A DNA stretch of 64,000 nucleotides. It comes from Unio delphinus (lineage: Eukaryota > Mollusca > Bivalvia > Unionida > Unionidae). The DNA lies in NCBI GenBank assembly GCA_029339505.1, contig JAQISU010000003.1:18731001-18795000 (forward strand), in the 5' to 3' direction. A program made the position numbers and the translations under genes. Position 1 is the first letter of the stretch. Every line of letters begins with the position of its first letter. Positions 13,901 to 26,385 of the stretch are shown piece by piece. Under the pieces are notes generated by a model. The model was not told where the DNA came from and did no database searches. It saw only the letters and a list, made by a program, of their open reading frames with translations.

Positions 13901-14910
13901 CATAATGACTGAAATGACTTTATTTGGGTTGCATCTTTTATATTAAACATTTTTGTGGAGATGAACATTTACTTTATGCAATGAAATATGTGTCATATTT
14001 GTACATGCTTCTCTGGCTCAATTAAATTATAATGCAATTTAACCATTTAATGCTTTTTTTCTTTTTCTTCTCAACTTCCTACTGTTTTTTATTTTTAATT
14101 TGTTGGTTTCAAACAGTATTAGATAGGTGGCCATAGCAGCTCAGTAGGCGGAGAGAAAAAGCAAAGCCCGATTTTACATCCTAAATAAGAACACTGTGAC
14201 CAGAGTTGTGCTCAGAGACAGGCAATGTACCTGATAATAAAAGACTGAAAAGCTCCTGTGTCCCTTAATATTTTAAATGGGATAGGTTTGGTAGATTTGC
14301 TCACAGGTGATAAAGAGCCTTTCAACATAAATGGCTTATAATTATCAATCATAAAATCAGACTGATTTGTTTGATCCAATAAATTGATTGCTTTCTGTAC
14401 AGGTCTGTGACATTGACCTCTTAATATTGGAGCCTTTGACTAGTCTGTTTCAGTTATGTTGCTTATTTTTTAATCTTTAGCAGTCAGAAATAGCATGCAC
14501 TTTCTTGTTGTAATATAGATTTATCCAGTTTCCATTTTGAAATTTTGTAATGTGTTGATATGTGTCAGGTACCAACTCTTCACGCCTCAGGATCTGTACC
14601 TGAAGCACATCATTATTAACACTCTGTTCCAATGGCAATGAAGTGTAGATTGTATTAGTTTTGCCAATAAGTACACTTTGTACAAATATATTTCAATGCT
14701 GTCCTGGCCATATTGATCTACTTCCTCTTCTCTAATAATTTATACTAACCTATTATTTATGATAGCATCAAAACACAATCATGTATGTAAAGGAAGATTG
14801 TTCTTTTTTTCATTTTCCAGTTCTAAATATTTAATCTAAATTGCATTTCTCCATTTGACTTTTCTCTCTGTATTTTATCTCTTCTTTTTTATTTCCGTTT
14901 GCCTTATAGA
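10937..14910. other. T-rich non-coding DNA, no gene seen
   Basis: About 4 kb of T-rich plus strand with no ORF above 117 codons and no recognisable protein. The ORFs near 11,896-12,380 overlap on opposite strands and look like chance. It could be intronic or UTR sequence, but nothing shows which. Confidence 0.45.
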
Positions 14911-15190
14911 CCACTCAGGTGGTTTAGTTGCAAGAGTGTCAGTCCTAGATTGGGGTGGGGGGGTGCTGGTTTTAACCCAGGTCGAGTAATATACCAAAGA
15001 CATAAAAATGGCAACTTTCGCGATAGATGCTCAGCAGTAAGAGTTTAATGTGGGCACTTCTTATCCTGGTGTTAGCATAATGTGTCTTGGTAGGACAGCA
15101 GCATGATACACAAGTGCTAGACATCACTATATACTGCCACGCTGCAGACCTTATAGTGATATGACTGAAAAAATGTTAAAGCTATGATAC
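14911..15190 (+). mobile_element. SINE-A copy, diverged
   Basis: It starts CCACTCAGGTGGTTTAGTTG with a damaged B box and continues through CTAGACATCACTATATACTG to a GTTAAAGCTATGATA end. It is collinear with the 33,578-33,930 copy but has several indels. Confidence 0.75.
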
Positions 15191-17566
15191 ATATCCAAAT
15201 CGCACACATGCACATAACTCAATTTGCATATCTTCTCGCTCTCCTCTTTCTGCAAAACTCTCTTTATGAAACTGCACTTGACTTTCTCTTCAAATGATAT
15301 CCATTAGTGATGCAAGCCAAACTCCAATACTGAACAAGATATGTAAATAGCTTAGAATGTGCTAATGTGCCAACATTCTTCATGTCTCGGGGGGGGGGGA
15401 TATAATCCAAACGTCTTAAATCAGTTCAGTACCATTCCAAAATAGTAATTTAGTCCAATATGTAATAATAAGAACCTTGAAATTCCAGTTCATAATTTAA
15501 AGAAATTAATTTCTTAAATATTAACACATTAACCTCTAATGACGACTTTACGAAGCAGAAGGTAGTAGCCTACTTCCAATGTCTGCAGTGTCAATGATAC
15601 ACTAAAGTGGATGGTATTATAGAAAGGTAGACAGGTGTAGCTCGATAATGATATCAAATAATCTGGACCTTTTAATTGCACTACAAAATACAGAGAAGAA
15701 AAAAAAAACTAAGTTTTTGGACCCGGTTTTTTTTTCTCACCCAAAATTCGCCCATGGTCGGATTCCGAATTTGTATCCATTTTTTAGACTTTATGGCCAC
15801 AGATCTAGGGCAGACAAATCTGAAGCGCACACAAACAGTTAAACCTGTGCAAAAAGTAGGATAAGGTAGATATTTTGAAAAAAAGAGTCTTCTCCATACG
15901 AAAATTATGGGTCTGTTAAGCAAAAAAAATCCATTTTTTTTTCACCTTCTGCCTATGCGCCAGCAAACTAACCAAAGAAAAACATTTTCTTTAGCACAAC
16001 TAGCCATTTGTCTTATGGAATATTGCTTGGAAGTCGATGTATTAGGATGTATTCAGAAATAGTCCCCAAAATGTGTTTCCAACTCGCATTGCATGCGAAA
16101 ACATCAAAAACCTCCAGGGGTTTATATGTTAACTAAAATGCAACCCAAATTGAGTCCTCAAAAACTGATGTTATTAAGACATGCAATAAGGACTTTCTAT
16201 TTCTTTTTCTTTAACACTTGCAACTTAATCAATGTTAATTATCTATTGTATGATTGTTTACCTGCAAATTACAGAAGGCTGATAACTCTTTATTGTTTGA
16301 AAAAGAAGTAAATTAAAATAAGTGTACTTAACTCCTCCGAATTCAACTCGTCAGAGAGAGAGAGTTTAAATGCATATCGCAGACTTCATGGTGAATAGAT
16401 GATTATTTTTAAGCAAATGAATAAGCCAATGTTCTGAAAACAATTAGTATTTAGAACAAAATATTTTTCCTAAAGTCTAGCTTTCATTACTGCACATGTT
16501 GATATGGTAGCATATCATGGCGTATATAAGTGAATTTAATAACGGTTCCAAAAGCAAGTTAGATGAAGCCGTTAGAAGACAAAATATTTAATGTTTCAGT
16601 TCAATGTATTTTAGCCCCCTTTCTATCTTTACTCTCTCATTTCTAAATACTTAAAAACCATACTATATTTATGTATGTATATACAGATGCACATATATGC
16701 ATTCTAACGTTTCCTTTCCTTCTCACATACATATTTTATCTTCATTTATTATTTACACTTTTTGATAACTTTAATTATGGGAGTATGATTTTAAGGCATA
16801 AACAAATAAAAAAAATGAAGAATAAAATAACTGTAAATTTAATGGAACGCAATTTCCGTAACTTCCATTTTTATGCTGCATAATATTTAAACTTTTGTAG
16901 TGATATATTATCATATAATGAGTCAAGTGCAGATTTCCCAAAGGTAACTTCAGTTCCAGTGAATTTGCATTGGGCAAACTGCCTTATGGCATTTGAGTTG
17001 CTTTGGTGTCAAATTACATTTCTAGCAATCACATTTTTTATTTTAATGGATGAATTGACAATTTTGATATAATTGCTATTCTGGATGGTAGTTTTCATTG
17101 TGTCAATAAAAGAGGTTACAAAGTTGCAAAACTGTGCCTGAGATTTAGGTTTTTGCAAAGGAACTTAAAACTAATATTTTAATAAGATTTTAACTTTTAA
17201 GCTCGTGAATCTATTTGTCTGTCTGTAGTTTTAATTGCAGATAAATTTGTTTCTAAACTTTTAAATATCTTCTCATGTTTTTCCAGGATAGGTGCAATAA
17301 AATGTAAAAACAAATTCAGGTCCTCTGGTTGATGGTAGTCTTTGATTGTGTGTAAATTAGTCCTCACAATGACGTCCTCACAATGATGGCAAAGTCAGAG
17401 TAGTCCTCATAATGCATAAAGAAGTATATGGCAAAAATCAAGTGATACAGATATTGCCTATCTTACAGTTAAGCTTACTTTCAAATTTCTAACATATACT
17501 TTCATTCCTTCTTATGGTCCTCGAAATGTAGTAATATGTCAAGGTCCTCACAAGTATCTGAATACG
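15191..17566. other. AT-rich non-coding DNA, no gene seen
   Basis: It includes an 11-base G run near 15,389-15,399 and several short ORFs overlapping on both strands at 15,648-15,923. No domain is recognisable. Confidence 0.45.
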
Positions 17567-17735
17567 TGTGTGTGTGTGTGTGTGTGTGTGTTGGATTTTT
17601 AACGTAGCTTTAACAATATTTCGGTCATATTGCTGACATGTCTACAGTGTGGCAATTTATAGTGGTGACTAATAATGGAGCATCATGCTGCATATACTTA
17701 GCATGATGTCCCACCCAGTTACATTAGCCTAACAC
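17567..17735 (-). mobile_element. SINE-A 3' fragment with (TG)n at its end
   Basis: On the minus strand this reads from the central CTGGTGTTAGGCTAATGTAAC region to AAAGCTACGTTAAAAATCC, then a (CA)n tail (plus-strand (TG)n at 17,567-17,590). The tRNA-like head is absent, so the copy is 5'-truncated. Confidence 0.75.
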
Positions 17736-18180
17736 CAGTATCTCATTTGCAAAGTCATTACGAATTAATTCATGCTAGATGTGGTAATCTCTTTAAATTA
17801 CTTCTTTTTGGAAAGATTGTATAACGGCGCTAGTAAAATTATTTTCAGTATTGATGTGTTAATTTATCTTTTCTCTCACAAGCACAGTATCTATCTTTTA
17901 CTTCAAATCAAATGTAGTTTTATTAACGGATGCTTATCTGTAAATGAGGGTCGTTCTTCCATTCACGTGCTTTTACATGTCCGATTATGGTATTATTAAC
18001 AGAGCTATCTCTTGATGAAGAGCAACAAGCCAGCGTGACCTTTCGGTTCGTATCAGTAGACTTTGCTCCTAACACACCTCCTGCTTTATACACACACTAT
18101 AGATACCCATAATTCAATCACTCATACTTTAGTTGTAGAAAAGGAATTGAGACAAATACTGCAAACCGATTCTTTCAAAG

Positions 18181-18189
18181 ATGGCTCAG
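18181..18189 (+). other. candidate first coding exon end (ATG GCT CAG | GTAAGT)
   Basis: A start codon in good context (AAAGATGG) is followed after three codons by a perfect consensus donor, CAG|GTAAGT, at 18,190. A pyrimidine-rich acceptor, TTTTAATTTCAG, occurs about 50 bases downstream, but the resulting frame closes after roughly 40 codons. If genuine, this would be the short first exon of a gene whose first intron could contain the Polinton. No downstream exon was recognised. Confidence 0.2.
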
Positions 18190-18708
18190 GTAAGTTCTCA
18201 TCTTTTTATCTTACTTATTTTATTTTATTTTAATTTCAGCGTTTGTTGTCGGGCAGAACCAGACTTTTAATATGTATGTGCGTAATTATTACACCGTGGG
18301 TGTGCTCTGGGCACTTATTCGTGATTTATTCTTTAATTCATTTCTTCCTATTATAGGTATGTAAAAGTATATATATTAGTGTGTGGTGTTCGTGTAAATA
18401 GTATATACATTTCCTTTCTTAAGCTAGATCGTTAAATGTCCTGCTGAGTTAGGCCATCCACCATCTCGTATAGGGAATTATCAATAGTATACGTCTTATG
18501 TCGTTGAAAACGTTATCACTTCCCACGCTTCCTGTAAATGACTACATATTATCTTAGTGTTGCATAGACCATCACAGATGAGTTCAGCTTTGAAAAATGC
18601 GTAACGTTTCAGATTGTACATGCAGTGTAAAATATTTTTATAAGTGCTCGGGTTCACATTTGTTAACTACCGGTATGTTGCATTCTACAAGGGAAGTGTT
18701 CAATGACG

Positions 18709-18711
<3 letters not shown>

Positions 18712-18770
<59 letters not shown>
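18712..18770. repeat. (TC)n microsatellite
   Basis: A run of about 29 TC units. The Ser-Leu ORFs across it are artefacts. Confidence 0.98.
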
Positions 18771-19995
<1,225 letters not shown>

Positions 19996-20411
19996 GTAAG
20001 TCTTAAATACCATTAAGGCTTTTAAGGGGAATAACTCGTGTGGGTATGTGTACGGTTTATGAAAGAGAGGTAATCTCAAATGGGTTATTTTGTGTGTTGT
20101 TTACACATATATTCAAAAGCACATACCCGTAGTTTGGAACATTTAGTGTATTCCATACGCATTTTTCTATATAATTGGGGCTTTAAGCCATTCGAAACTC
20201 AAACTGAAACAACCATATATCACACACCGTAACACGCAGTGTGAATGTCTTTTGCATTCAAACCGGGTTGATTTTGTGGGTTTTATGATTGGTTTCAGTT
20301 TGAATGTAGAATCGCCCCGTCATACTATCATACCATTGTTGGATTATAGAGGAACGCACAAGACAATTCAACATATAACAATAGATTATAGGAACATATA
20401 TTATATTTATA
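19996..20411. promoter_or_regulatory. Polinton left intergenic region with an 11-bp inverted repeat
   Basis: No ORF is present. CAAACTGAAAC at 20,200-20,210 and its exact reverse complement at 20,292-20,302 flank about 80 bases. The latter also appears within a longer TTTCAGTTTGAATG context. Its position between the terminal repeat and the first gene would suit a promoter or replication element, but no core promoter motif is clear. Confidence 0.3.
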
Positions 20412-21454
20412 ATGGTAGGTGAAGCACTGACAACTAAATTAGCACGACAACGATTAGCTTCGATTAAGAAATTTATTCCAGCTTGTGATTCCGTTCGAAA
20501 TATGCTCCAAACGAGACAAGAATTTCAGACTGATTTTGCGGCAGACACTCAACAGTTATTTAAACCAATAACCACTGCAACGAGAAAAGTCTATGGGGAG
20601 ATATTCCTGAGGAACAACGAGAGAAAGAAAGACCAGCCCTTCTTCCTGTACTTGAAAATATAGGAAAGAGATCCAAGCAAGCAAAGAAATCTTTAAAAAC
20701 ACTTCCTGGTGATATAATAACCGCTGAACGACTTCAGGAACAAGAAGAATGAGGAAAACGAGAACAAAAACAACAAGAACAAGAAGAAGCTGCACGATTT
20801 CAGGAACAACAACTTCAAGAAGAAGAAATTCCGAGAGAGAGGGGGGAATACACATCTCAAGAGATATTTACTAAGGAGGCGTTAGATGAAATTAGAAAAA
20901 TGTCCACGAATGATTTAGCTAAATTTGCTGTTAATTCATTTCCAAAAAAGACGAGGGAAAAATATATAAATGATGAATATGAAGATTTTATAAAAGCCGC
21001 TGACACTTGGAATAGAAAAATATATTTGGCGAATCGCGGTGGAACTAGAATCAAAGAGGGTGGTGATTTTAAGAATTATATGATAGAAATAGATGCTATA
21101 AAAAGTGGTTTACCACCACCATATGAACCTCCCGAAATAAAAATAATGGCAGAAGTTGATTCCACACAAGGTGCAACTGGTACAACTGAAAAATTTACTA
21201 GTGGATATCAAAGGGGTTGTTCAGGTAGTGGTATAGTTCGTTGTCCTAATAGTATTCTCTCGGATATATCACGATTAGAAGTTCTCGTAGGAGGGAAACA
21301 AGCTGGAAATAACTCACCGGAAGTAATTAATGAGGCAGATGATATCTGCAGACGACTATTTGAGGGTGGTATCATGGATATTGATGTATACCGAGAGTTT
21401 ATTGATGAGCTAGCCGAAAATCCTACGGATTTTTATGGTTACCATAGTCATTAA
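20412..21454 (+). pseudogene. Polinton coiled-coil protein, function unknown
   Basis: The first gene inside the left terminal repeat. The N-terminal ~60 residues (from MVGEALTTKLARQRLAS) are helical and run into a Gln/Glu-rich segment typical of a coiled coil (QEQ and QEEE repeats, around 20,720-20,840). A charged C-terminal half of about 200 residues follows (20,880-21,454), including a Gly-rich patch and a PPPYEPP proline motif. The reading frame changes near 20,596 at a G run, and a TGA lies at 20,750-20,752; after that the frame is open to 21,454. I do not recognise a family. Its place next to the capsid genes suggests a virion or assembly protein, but that is inference. Confidence 0.6.
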
Positions 21455-21499
21455 TTTGATGACTTCGTCATTCGATTAGATAAATAGCATTTAAATAAG

Positions 21500-21832
21500 A
21501 TGATCATACACTACAACCACAGCAAACCAACTATGGTCCATGTAGTAAACTCACGATTGCCAGTTTATAGAGCGTATTATGGAGATGGTCTCGGCAATAC
21601 CAATGCAGGGTTATTTGCAAGAATGGCTCTCAAAATAGCAGCAATCGCAAAACAGTTATCAATGAAAGCTATTGATGTTATTCGTGATAAGGGTATTAGC
21701 GCTGTTGTTGCCGTGAGGCGGTGGATCAAAATATAGCATCACTGAGCCCAGGATAATATTACTGCAAATATGATAGCGAGAAGTGGCTTGAAATCGCGAG
21801 CGAGATCACGATTTAGATCAAGAAATATATAA
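21500..21832 (+). pseudogene. small basic amphipathic protein, possible minor virion/core protein
   Basis: A 78-codon ORF (stop at 21,734-21,736) continues in the same frame, after a second stop, into a strongly basic Arg/Ser tail (SRARSRFRSRNI) that ends at 21,832, four bases before the major capsid start. A hydrophobic/amphipathic stretch (LFARMALKIAAIAKQLSMKA) precedes the tail. Small membrane-active or DNA-binding minor capsid proteins of this size sit next to capsid genes in adenovirus-like elements, so such a role is possible. No specific family was recognised. The in-frame stops suggest decay. Confidence 0.45.
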
Positions 21833-21836
21833 TAAT

Positions 21837-23188
21837 ATGTTCAAATCGGCTCCTGACCTAGCGTTTGATATGGAGGCCCCAATGCCCAAGAATGATTCTT
21901 TACTTAATTATCACTATTTTTTCTATAATGCAGTACAACCAAATAGTCGATCAAGAATCGAACTTCAAGTCCAGGATACCAGCAAATTCTTTCTACCCTA
22001 TGAAGCCTTCTATTGAAGTAGAAACAGAAATTGTAACAGCTGGTGATACTCCTGCTGGACCAGCACCATATGCACCTGGTGCCAGAGTCAGTTTTGGTAT
22101 CATGGGGCTATTTAACAGAGCTAGATACATGATTGATAATAGAGAAATCGAGTCTATAGAACATGATATTGATGTTGCCACAACAATAGTGGGGTTGGCC
22201 AGATACTCTGACGATTAAACAAGATCGGCAGGTCCAGCTATGATGTTTGCTAAAGATATTAATGATCGCGCTGGACCGACTCCATATATTATAAGACAAC
22301 CAAAAAATCAGGCTGGTGCTCCTAATGTTGATACCGAGAATATGATTATAAATAATGATCCTAATTACAACCTAGGAGCTGCAACACGTTTATCAATGTT
22401 AGAAGGAGATCGTAGATTATTCTCATGCGCGATTCCACTACATCATGTATTTGGATTTTTGCAGAAATGTTAGAAACGTTATCTACGAAGCGAAGCATAC
22501 AGTAGCCTTAGTGATGATAATGATGCAATCTTGAGGATTTCAGCAGATCCTGCACATCCGGATAACGACCGTGGCAAGGTGAATATAACAAAACTAACAC
22601 TGTTGATGCCAGTAATGACTCCATCAATCACCGTAGAGCAAAAATTACTATCATTTATGAGTACAGGCGGCAAATCATTACTAAGTTGGCTAACAGCTAC
22701 CACGGACACCATGGATAGTACTGTTAATGGTACATTTACTTGGCAACTGGCATCAAAACAAGGTTTCTTCTGCGCCGCGGCATATATTTGTTGTGTTACA
22801 GGATAAGGAGCGATTGGATTCATAAACATGCAGCCATATTATATTTGATAAAATTAATGTTAATGAAGTCTCGTTGAGTGTAAACGGCCAACAAGAACCA
22901 ACCGAGGATATTTTACTTGATTACAATCAAAACCAAATAGCACGCGCGTATCATCGTTTGCTATCATTTATGGGATGCAATAATAAACGAGATACCGGTC
23001 TGCAAATATCACAATGGGATTTTATAAACCTATATTCCATCTACTACTTTTCATTGGAACATATTGACTTAACCAGACAATCCGTCGTTGATATATACTT
23101 TCGAGCTCGTGTAACCGCTGCTCCTGCTGAAAAATATGTAATATTTTCAAAAACATGTAATGTAGCAATTAGATCAATCTGTTATTAA
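21837..23188 (+). pseudogene. Polinton major capsid protein (double jelly-roll)
   Basis: The ATG at 21,837 opens a frame that is recognisably the hexon-like major capsid protein. It has an acidic N-terminus beginning MFKSAPDLAFDMEAPMP, a central region with ARYMIDNREIESIEHDIDVA, then TKLTLLMPVMTPS and a C-terminal part with DTGLQISQWDFINLYSIY. At ~450 codons the span is in the usual range. Breaks are a frameshift near 22,003, in-frame stops at 22,216-22,218 and 22,471-22,473, and another frameshift between about 22,790 and 22,840. It would form the capsid lattice, processed with the protease and ATPase further right. The family assignment is firm; the copy is broken. Confidence 0.85.
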
Positions 23189-23192
23189 TATA

Positions 23193-23387
23193 ATGTCATA
23201 TAGTCATGTTAGTGTTACGTTAACTCCTGGTCAAATTAAAAAATTGCAATAGGAATCAGCTAAAAATTGTAGAACCACAATATCGCTGAAGCACAATCAG
23301 ATGTCTGGCGTTCAGAATAAACTATCATTGACAACTCGTCAGATAAAACACTTCAATGATGACATCAGAGATAAAAAGGTTTTCAGA

Positions 23388-23458
<71 letters not shown>

Positions 23459-23720
23459 GGCTGCGATTAAGAACATGATAAAATCAGGTGGTATGTTCCC
23501 ACTTTTCGCTGTGCTACCAGCATTAATTGCAGCAGCGGCCCCAGCGGTAGCAAAAACCGCCGCGCAAGGAGCCGTTGATACAGCGGCAGGGATGGCACTT
23601 AAGAAAGCTACCGGACAGGGATACAAAAAAAAAAAACGATCAGGAAAGGGTCTAAGACTACCAGGAACTCCGTATTCATGGTACAGTGGAAACAGCCTAA
23701 GACTAGGAACAGTTTACTAA
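23193..23720 (+). pseudogene. virion core/pX-like protein with an in-frame (CT)33 insertion
   Basis: The frame starts at ATG 23,193, five bases after the capsid gene. It has an early TAG at 23,250-23,252 and then stays open to 23,720. The N-terminal half shows two short repeats of the form VSVTLTPGQIKKL and NKLSLTTRQIKHF, a feature of condensing core proteins in Polinton/adintovirus relatives. A (CT)33 tract at 23,391-23,456 reads as (Ser-Leu)11. The C-terminal half has an Ala-rich hydrophobic helix followed by a basic cluster (KKKKRSGKGLRLPGTPY). A role in packaging DNA or in membrane interaction is inferred from family resemblance and position. Confidence 0.55.
23391..23456. repeat. (CT)33 microsatellite inside a Polinton gene
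   Basis: An uninterrupted 66-base CT run, a multiple of three, lying in the open frame of the core-like protein. Confidence 0.98.
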
Positions 23721-23731
23721 CAATAGTTCCC

Positions 23732-24152
23732 ATGTTAAATTTTGATTTACTCGATGCTGCTAAAAAAACTAGCGATAAAAACCTTTAGAGGTGTTTTTAT
23801 GCGAGATCAATTACAACAACAACCAAACAGCGTTGAAACCGGTATTATTAATCTCGATAACAGCACCGGACCTGGAACTCACTGGGTTGCATACGCGTTT
23901 GATCCGCGTGCAATTGTTTATTTCGATTCATCTGGGTTAGCGCCGCCTAAAGATTTTACGCGTTATATAAACCACTTAAAAACTCCTATCTGGTATTCTA
24001 CGCTACCAACACAGAAAATGAATGACCCACCAATATGCGGCATAGAAGTATCGAATGTCCTCAACGCTATTTCATCATCGGGAAAACCACCCCATAAAAC
24101 CATACACGAATATACGAGTAATCGCTTTTTAGAGAGAAATTATATAAAATAG
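23732..24152 (+). pseudogene. adenain-type cysteine protease (Polinton PRO)
   Basis: The ATG at 23,732 opens MLNFDLLDAAKK, but that frame stops at once. The body is open in another frame from 23,742, so a frameshift lies near 23,775. The body carries an adenovirus-protease-like triad in order: His in GTHWVAY (23,880-23,900), an acidic residue in VYFDSSG about 15 residues later, and Cys in PPICGIEV 37 residues further on. Length, about 140 codons, suits Polinton PRO. In the family it matures capsid proteins. It follows the core protein by 11 bases and ends one base before the next ATG, as in a compact virus-like gene block. Catalytic residues look intact apart from the N-terminal shift. Confidence 0.88.
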
Positions 24153-24153
24153 C

Positions 24154-25161
24154 ATGATTGATATTTGGGGGAGATCTTTATCAAGCCTGAAAAAACAGAC
24201 CAAACATATCTGCAACCGGTGATGTAAAAAAAAATAATCGAAGATGAAATAGCTGAGATGTTGAACTTAGCAAGTGTTGATCCCAATGAAATATCGTCAG
24301 GGAAAATTGAAAACGAGTAATGTTTATCTTGATGATATTTTGACAAACCGGGTGTTCTCATTTCAACAATCACAAATAAAATATTAACACTCGATAACAC
24401 GGTGAATTCATGGAAATCACTCCATGATAAGTATGACGATCATATAACTACATTTAATAAATTTACTAGTTTACAAAAAAGTATAGTTGACAATATTGAC
24501 AAACCCATGTTAAATTCTTTTTGGAAATCCACCGGTGACCACACCGAAGCTAACAGAGATTAAAACAGCTATGTTAGAACTAGCATCATTACAATCTAGG
24601 TATGCAGATCATGTCGATAAGTTTACAACTTTTCGTAAAAATCTCATTAAGAAAATCTTTATTACCACATTTGATAAAGTTGAAATAAAACTACCAGAAC
24701 TTAAAAAATCCATCGATGATCTTAAAGCAACCAGCAATGAAATACCCGCGATTAATCGGCGAATAAAAGCTCTCAACTCTGAAATTAAAACGACCAGCGA
24801 TGTCATCAGAGATGATCTGCCGAGGATGATACAAGAACGTGAAAAAGTAAAAATTCCTCATGAGAAAAATATATACTCGGTATATACGATCCAGCACGAA
24901 TCATTTGCGTGGACACCTACAAACAACAAATTAGATATCACCGCGACCGTCAAGGGTATTTATCGATTAACACTAATATCAACGACGCAATTTAAAATTT
25001 TATCAACGAGTTCATCTGCGGTCAACAATATGATATCAACGATCATCGACAATGGAACAACTGAACGATTCACGATAACAACGACTGATAATAATTTGGC
25101 TAGAGTTTCATTAACATGGTATGTGGAATTTGTAGCGGATTTAAGTAAACAACTAAATTGA
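24154..25161 (+). pseudogene. coiled-coil plus beta-rich Polinton protein, unknown function
   Basis: The ATG at 24,154 begins MIDIWGRSLSSLKK. Several frame changes and stops follow up to about 24,535 (for example one segment reads EDEIAEMLNLASVDPNE, in another frame). From 24,535 the frame is open for 208 codons. Residues from there form long heptad-rich helices (24,560-24,860). The last ~90 residues are rich in Thr/Ser/Ile with alternating hydrophobics (IYRLTLISTTQFKIL), suggesting a beta domain. A stalk-plus-head shape is compatible with a fibre or minor structural protein; this is inference. The stop overlaps the start of the next ORF. Confidence 0.55.
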
Positions 25162-25181
25162 AATTTATTGTAATAAAAAAG

Positions 25182-25631
25182 ATGTCATCACAGCCGTATC
25201 GCTATGATCAGGTCAGAAAATTTCAAACTAAACTCAAAACACTCACTGAGAAGTACCAAACAAAAAAAAAAAAATTCCGACGAAGAATCACCGCAGTTGA
25301 TGTTACCGTGTACTCGGTATCAGGTGTAATCACCGGAGCTGGTATTATACTCTCCTCGGTAACAATGGTTGCTCCGATAGCTGTTCCAATTTGTATATCA
25401 GCGGCGACAACAATCGCGGAAATTATTTTAATAATAACTAAAAAATATCACCATGAAGCCAGCGTAAACCGCGAGATTACGTAGTTAAATTCCATGTTGT
25501 GTCAACTGCATACTTCCATTTATCCTCGTCACTCGATCACACATTAATATCAGATAGTGAGTTCTCAGAAATGGTACGTGTTTATGATTCCACGATGTCA
25601 AAATTAGAGCGACAACACGAATATAATAATA
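25182..25631 (+). pseudogene. small membrane protein, two hydrophobic segments
   Basis: The ATG at 25,182 begins MSSQPYRYDQVRKFQTKL, then a very basic stretch over a 12-A run (25,262-25,273). Two adjacent hydrophobic segments follow (VYSVSGVITGAGIILSSVTM and APIAVPICISAATTIAEIIL), then a short basic turn. The frame closes at 25,484. The likely C-terminal tail resumes in another frame (SLDHTLISDSEFSEMVRVYD, 25,525-25,590), so a frameshift lies in between. The glycine-containing hairpin suggests a membrane-inserted protein. Related hairpin proteins occur in other Polintons, but no function is established that I can name. Confidence 0.5.
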
Positions 25632-26066
25632 ATGGCGACATCGCAAGAACTACTTCAACGAATAGCAGAAAATACCACACCGGTGAAAAACAGCATGATC
25701 TCAATAACATCAACCAATCCTGAATTCAGTGTGAATTTCCTTTCTGCGATTCCAGTTAAAGAAATAGCGTTAGCACAATTACGAGTATACCATAGTTGGC
25801 CTAACATTAGATCACAGACATTTGGCGGTCAACAACCGAATAATTCCCTGGTGTTTGCGAGTAAGAATAAACCAGATGGAACTCCAGATTGGATCGTTGT
25901 TTCGTTGCCATCAGGGTCCTACCAAATCGAACAAATCAATAACGAATTTCAGCGTAAAATAAAATCCATTAATGGAAAAGAATCAAAAATCGCTATAACA
26001 GTTCATAAACCAACACTATCATCCGCCATTGAGATAAACACCCGGATATGTCGTAGATATCTATAA
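25632..26066 (+). pseudogene. minor capsid (penton-like jelly-roll) protein, N-terminal part
   Basis: It starts MATSQELLQRIAENTTPVKN. A beta-rich region follows with the pattern seen in Polinton minor capsid proteins: NPEFSVNFLSAIPVKEIALA, then an aromatic VYHSWPNI strand and LPSGSYQIEQINNEFQ. The frame is open for 144 codons and is then lost near 26,030-26,066. A matching C-terminal portion appears at 26,632-26,964, beyond about 570 bases of unrelated-looking sequence, so the gene seems split. The family forms capsid vertices. Assignment rests on the motif pattern and neighbourhood. Confidence 0.65.
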
Positions 26067-26385
26067 TAATTTAATTAGAACCTCGACAAGAACCAGTTGA
26101 TTTACCACCCGAACTTAAAAATTCTGATTATATTACCGACAAGATAAAACCTGATAATCAAGTTTAAAAGTTAAAAACGTGTATAAAAAGTATACCAAGT
26201 CAGATTTTTTCACAATAATTATAAACGACATCTTGATAGATGTTACATAACTCGACAAGATAAAATCACTGAAAATTTTACAGCAATGAATAACGATATT
26301 TCGTTATTGTTGGTATCTATCGAATCTGGTACTCTCACCCGAGACGAATTTATCAGTGTTGTAGAAACGTGTAATAAAATTATCT
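26067..26385 (+). pseudogene. displaced tail resembling the membrane-protein tail
   Basis: Within this broken stretch the segment from about 26,260 to 26,380 reads LLLVSIESGTLTRDEFISVV. It resembles SLDHTLISDSEFSEMVRVYD at 25,525-25,590 in the preceding membrane-protein gene. It may be the tail of a second, largely destroyed copy. Stops are frequent in all frames of the rest. Confidence 0.35.

Noticed and set aside
22479..22829. 116-codon minus-strand ORF
   Set aside because: Antisense shadow of the major capsid gene.
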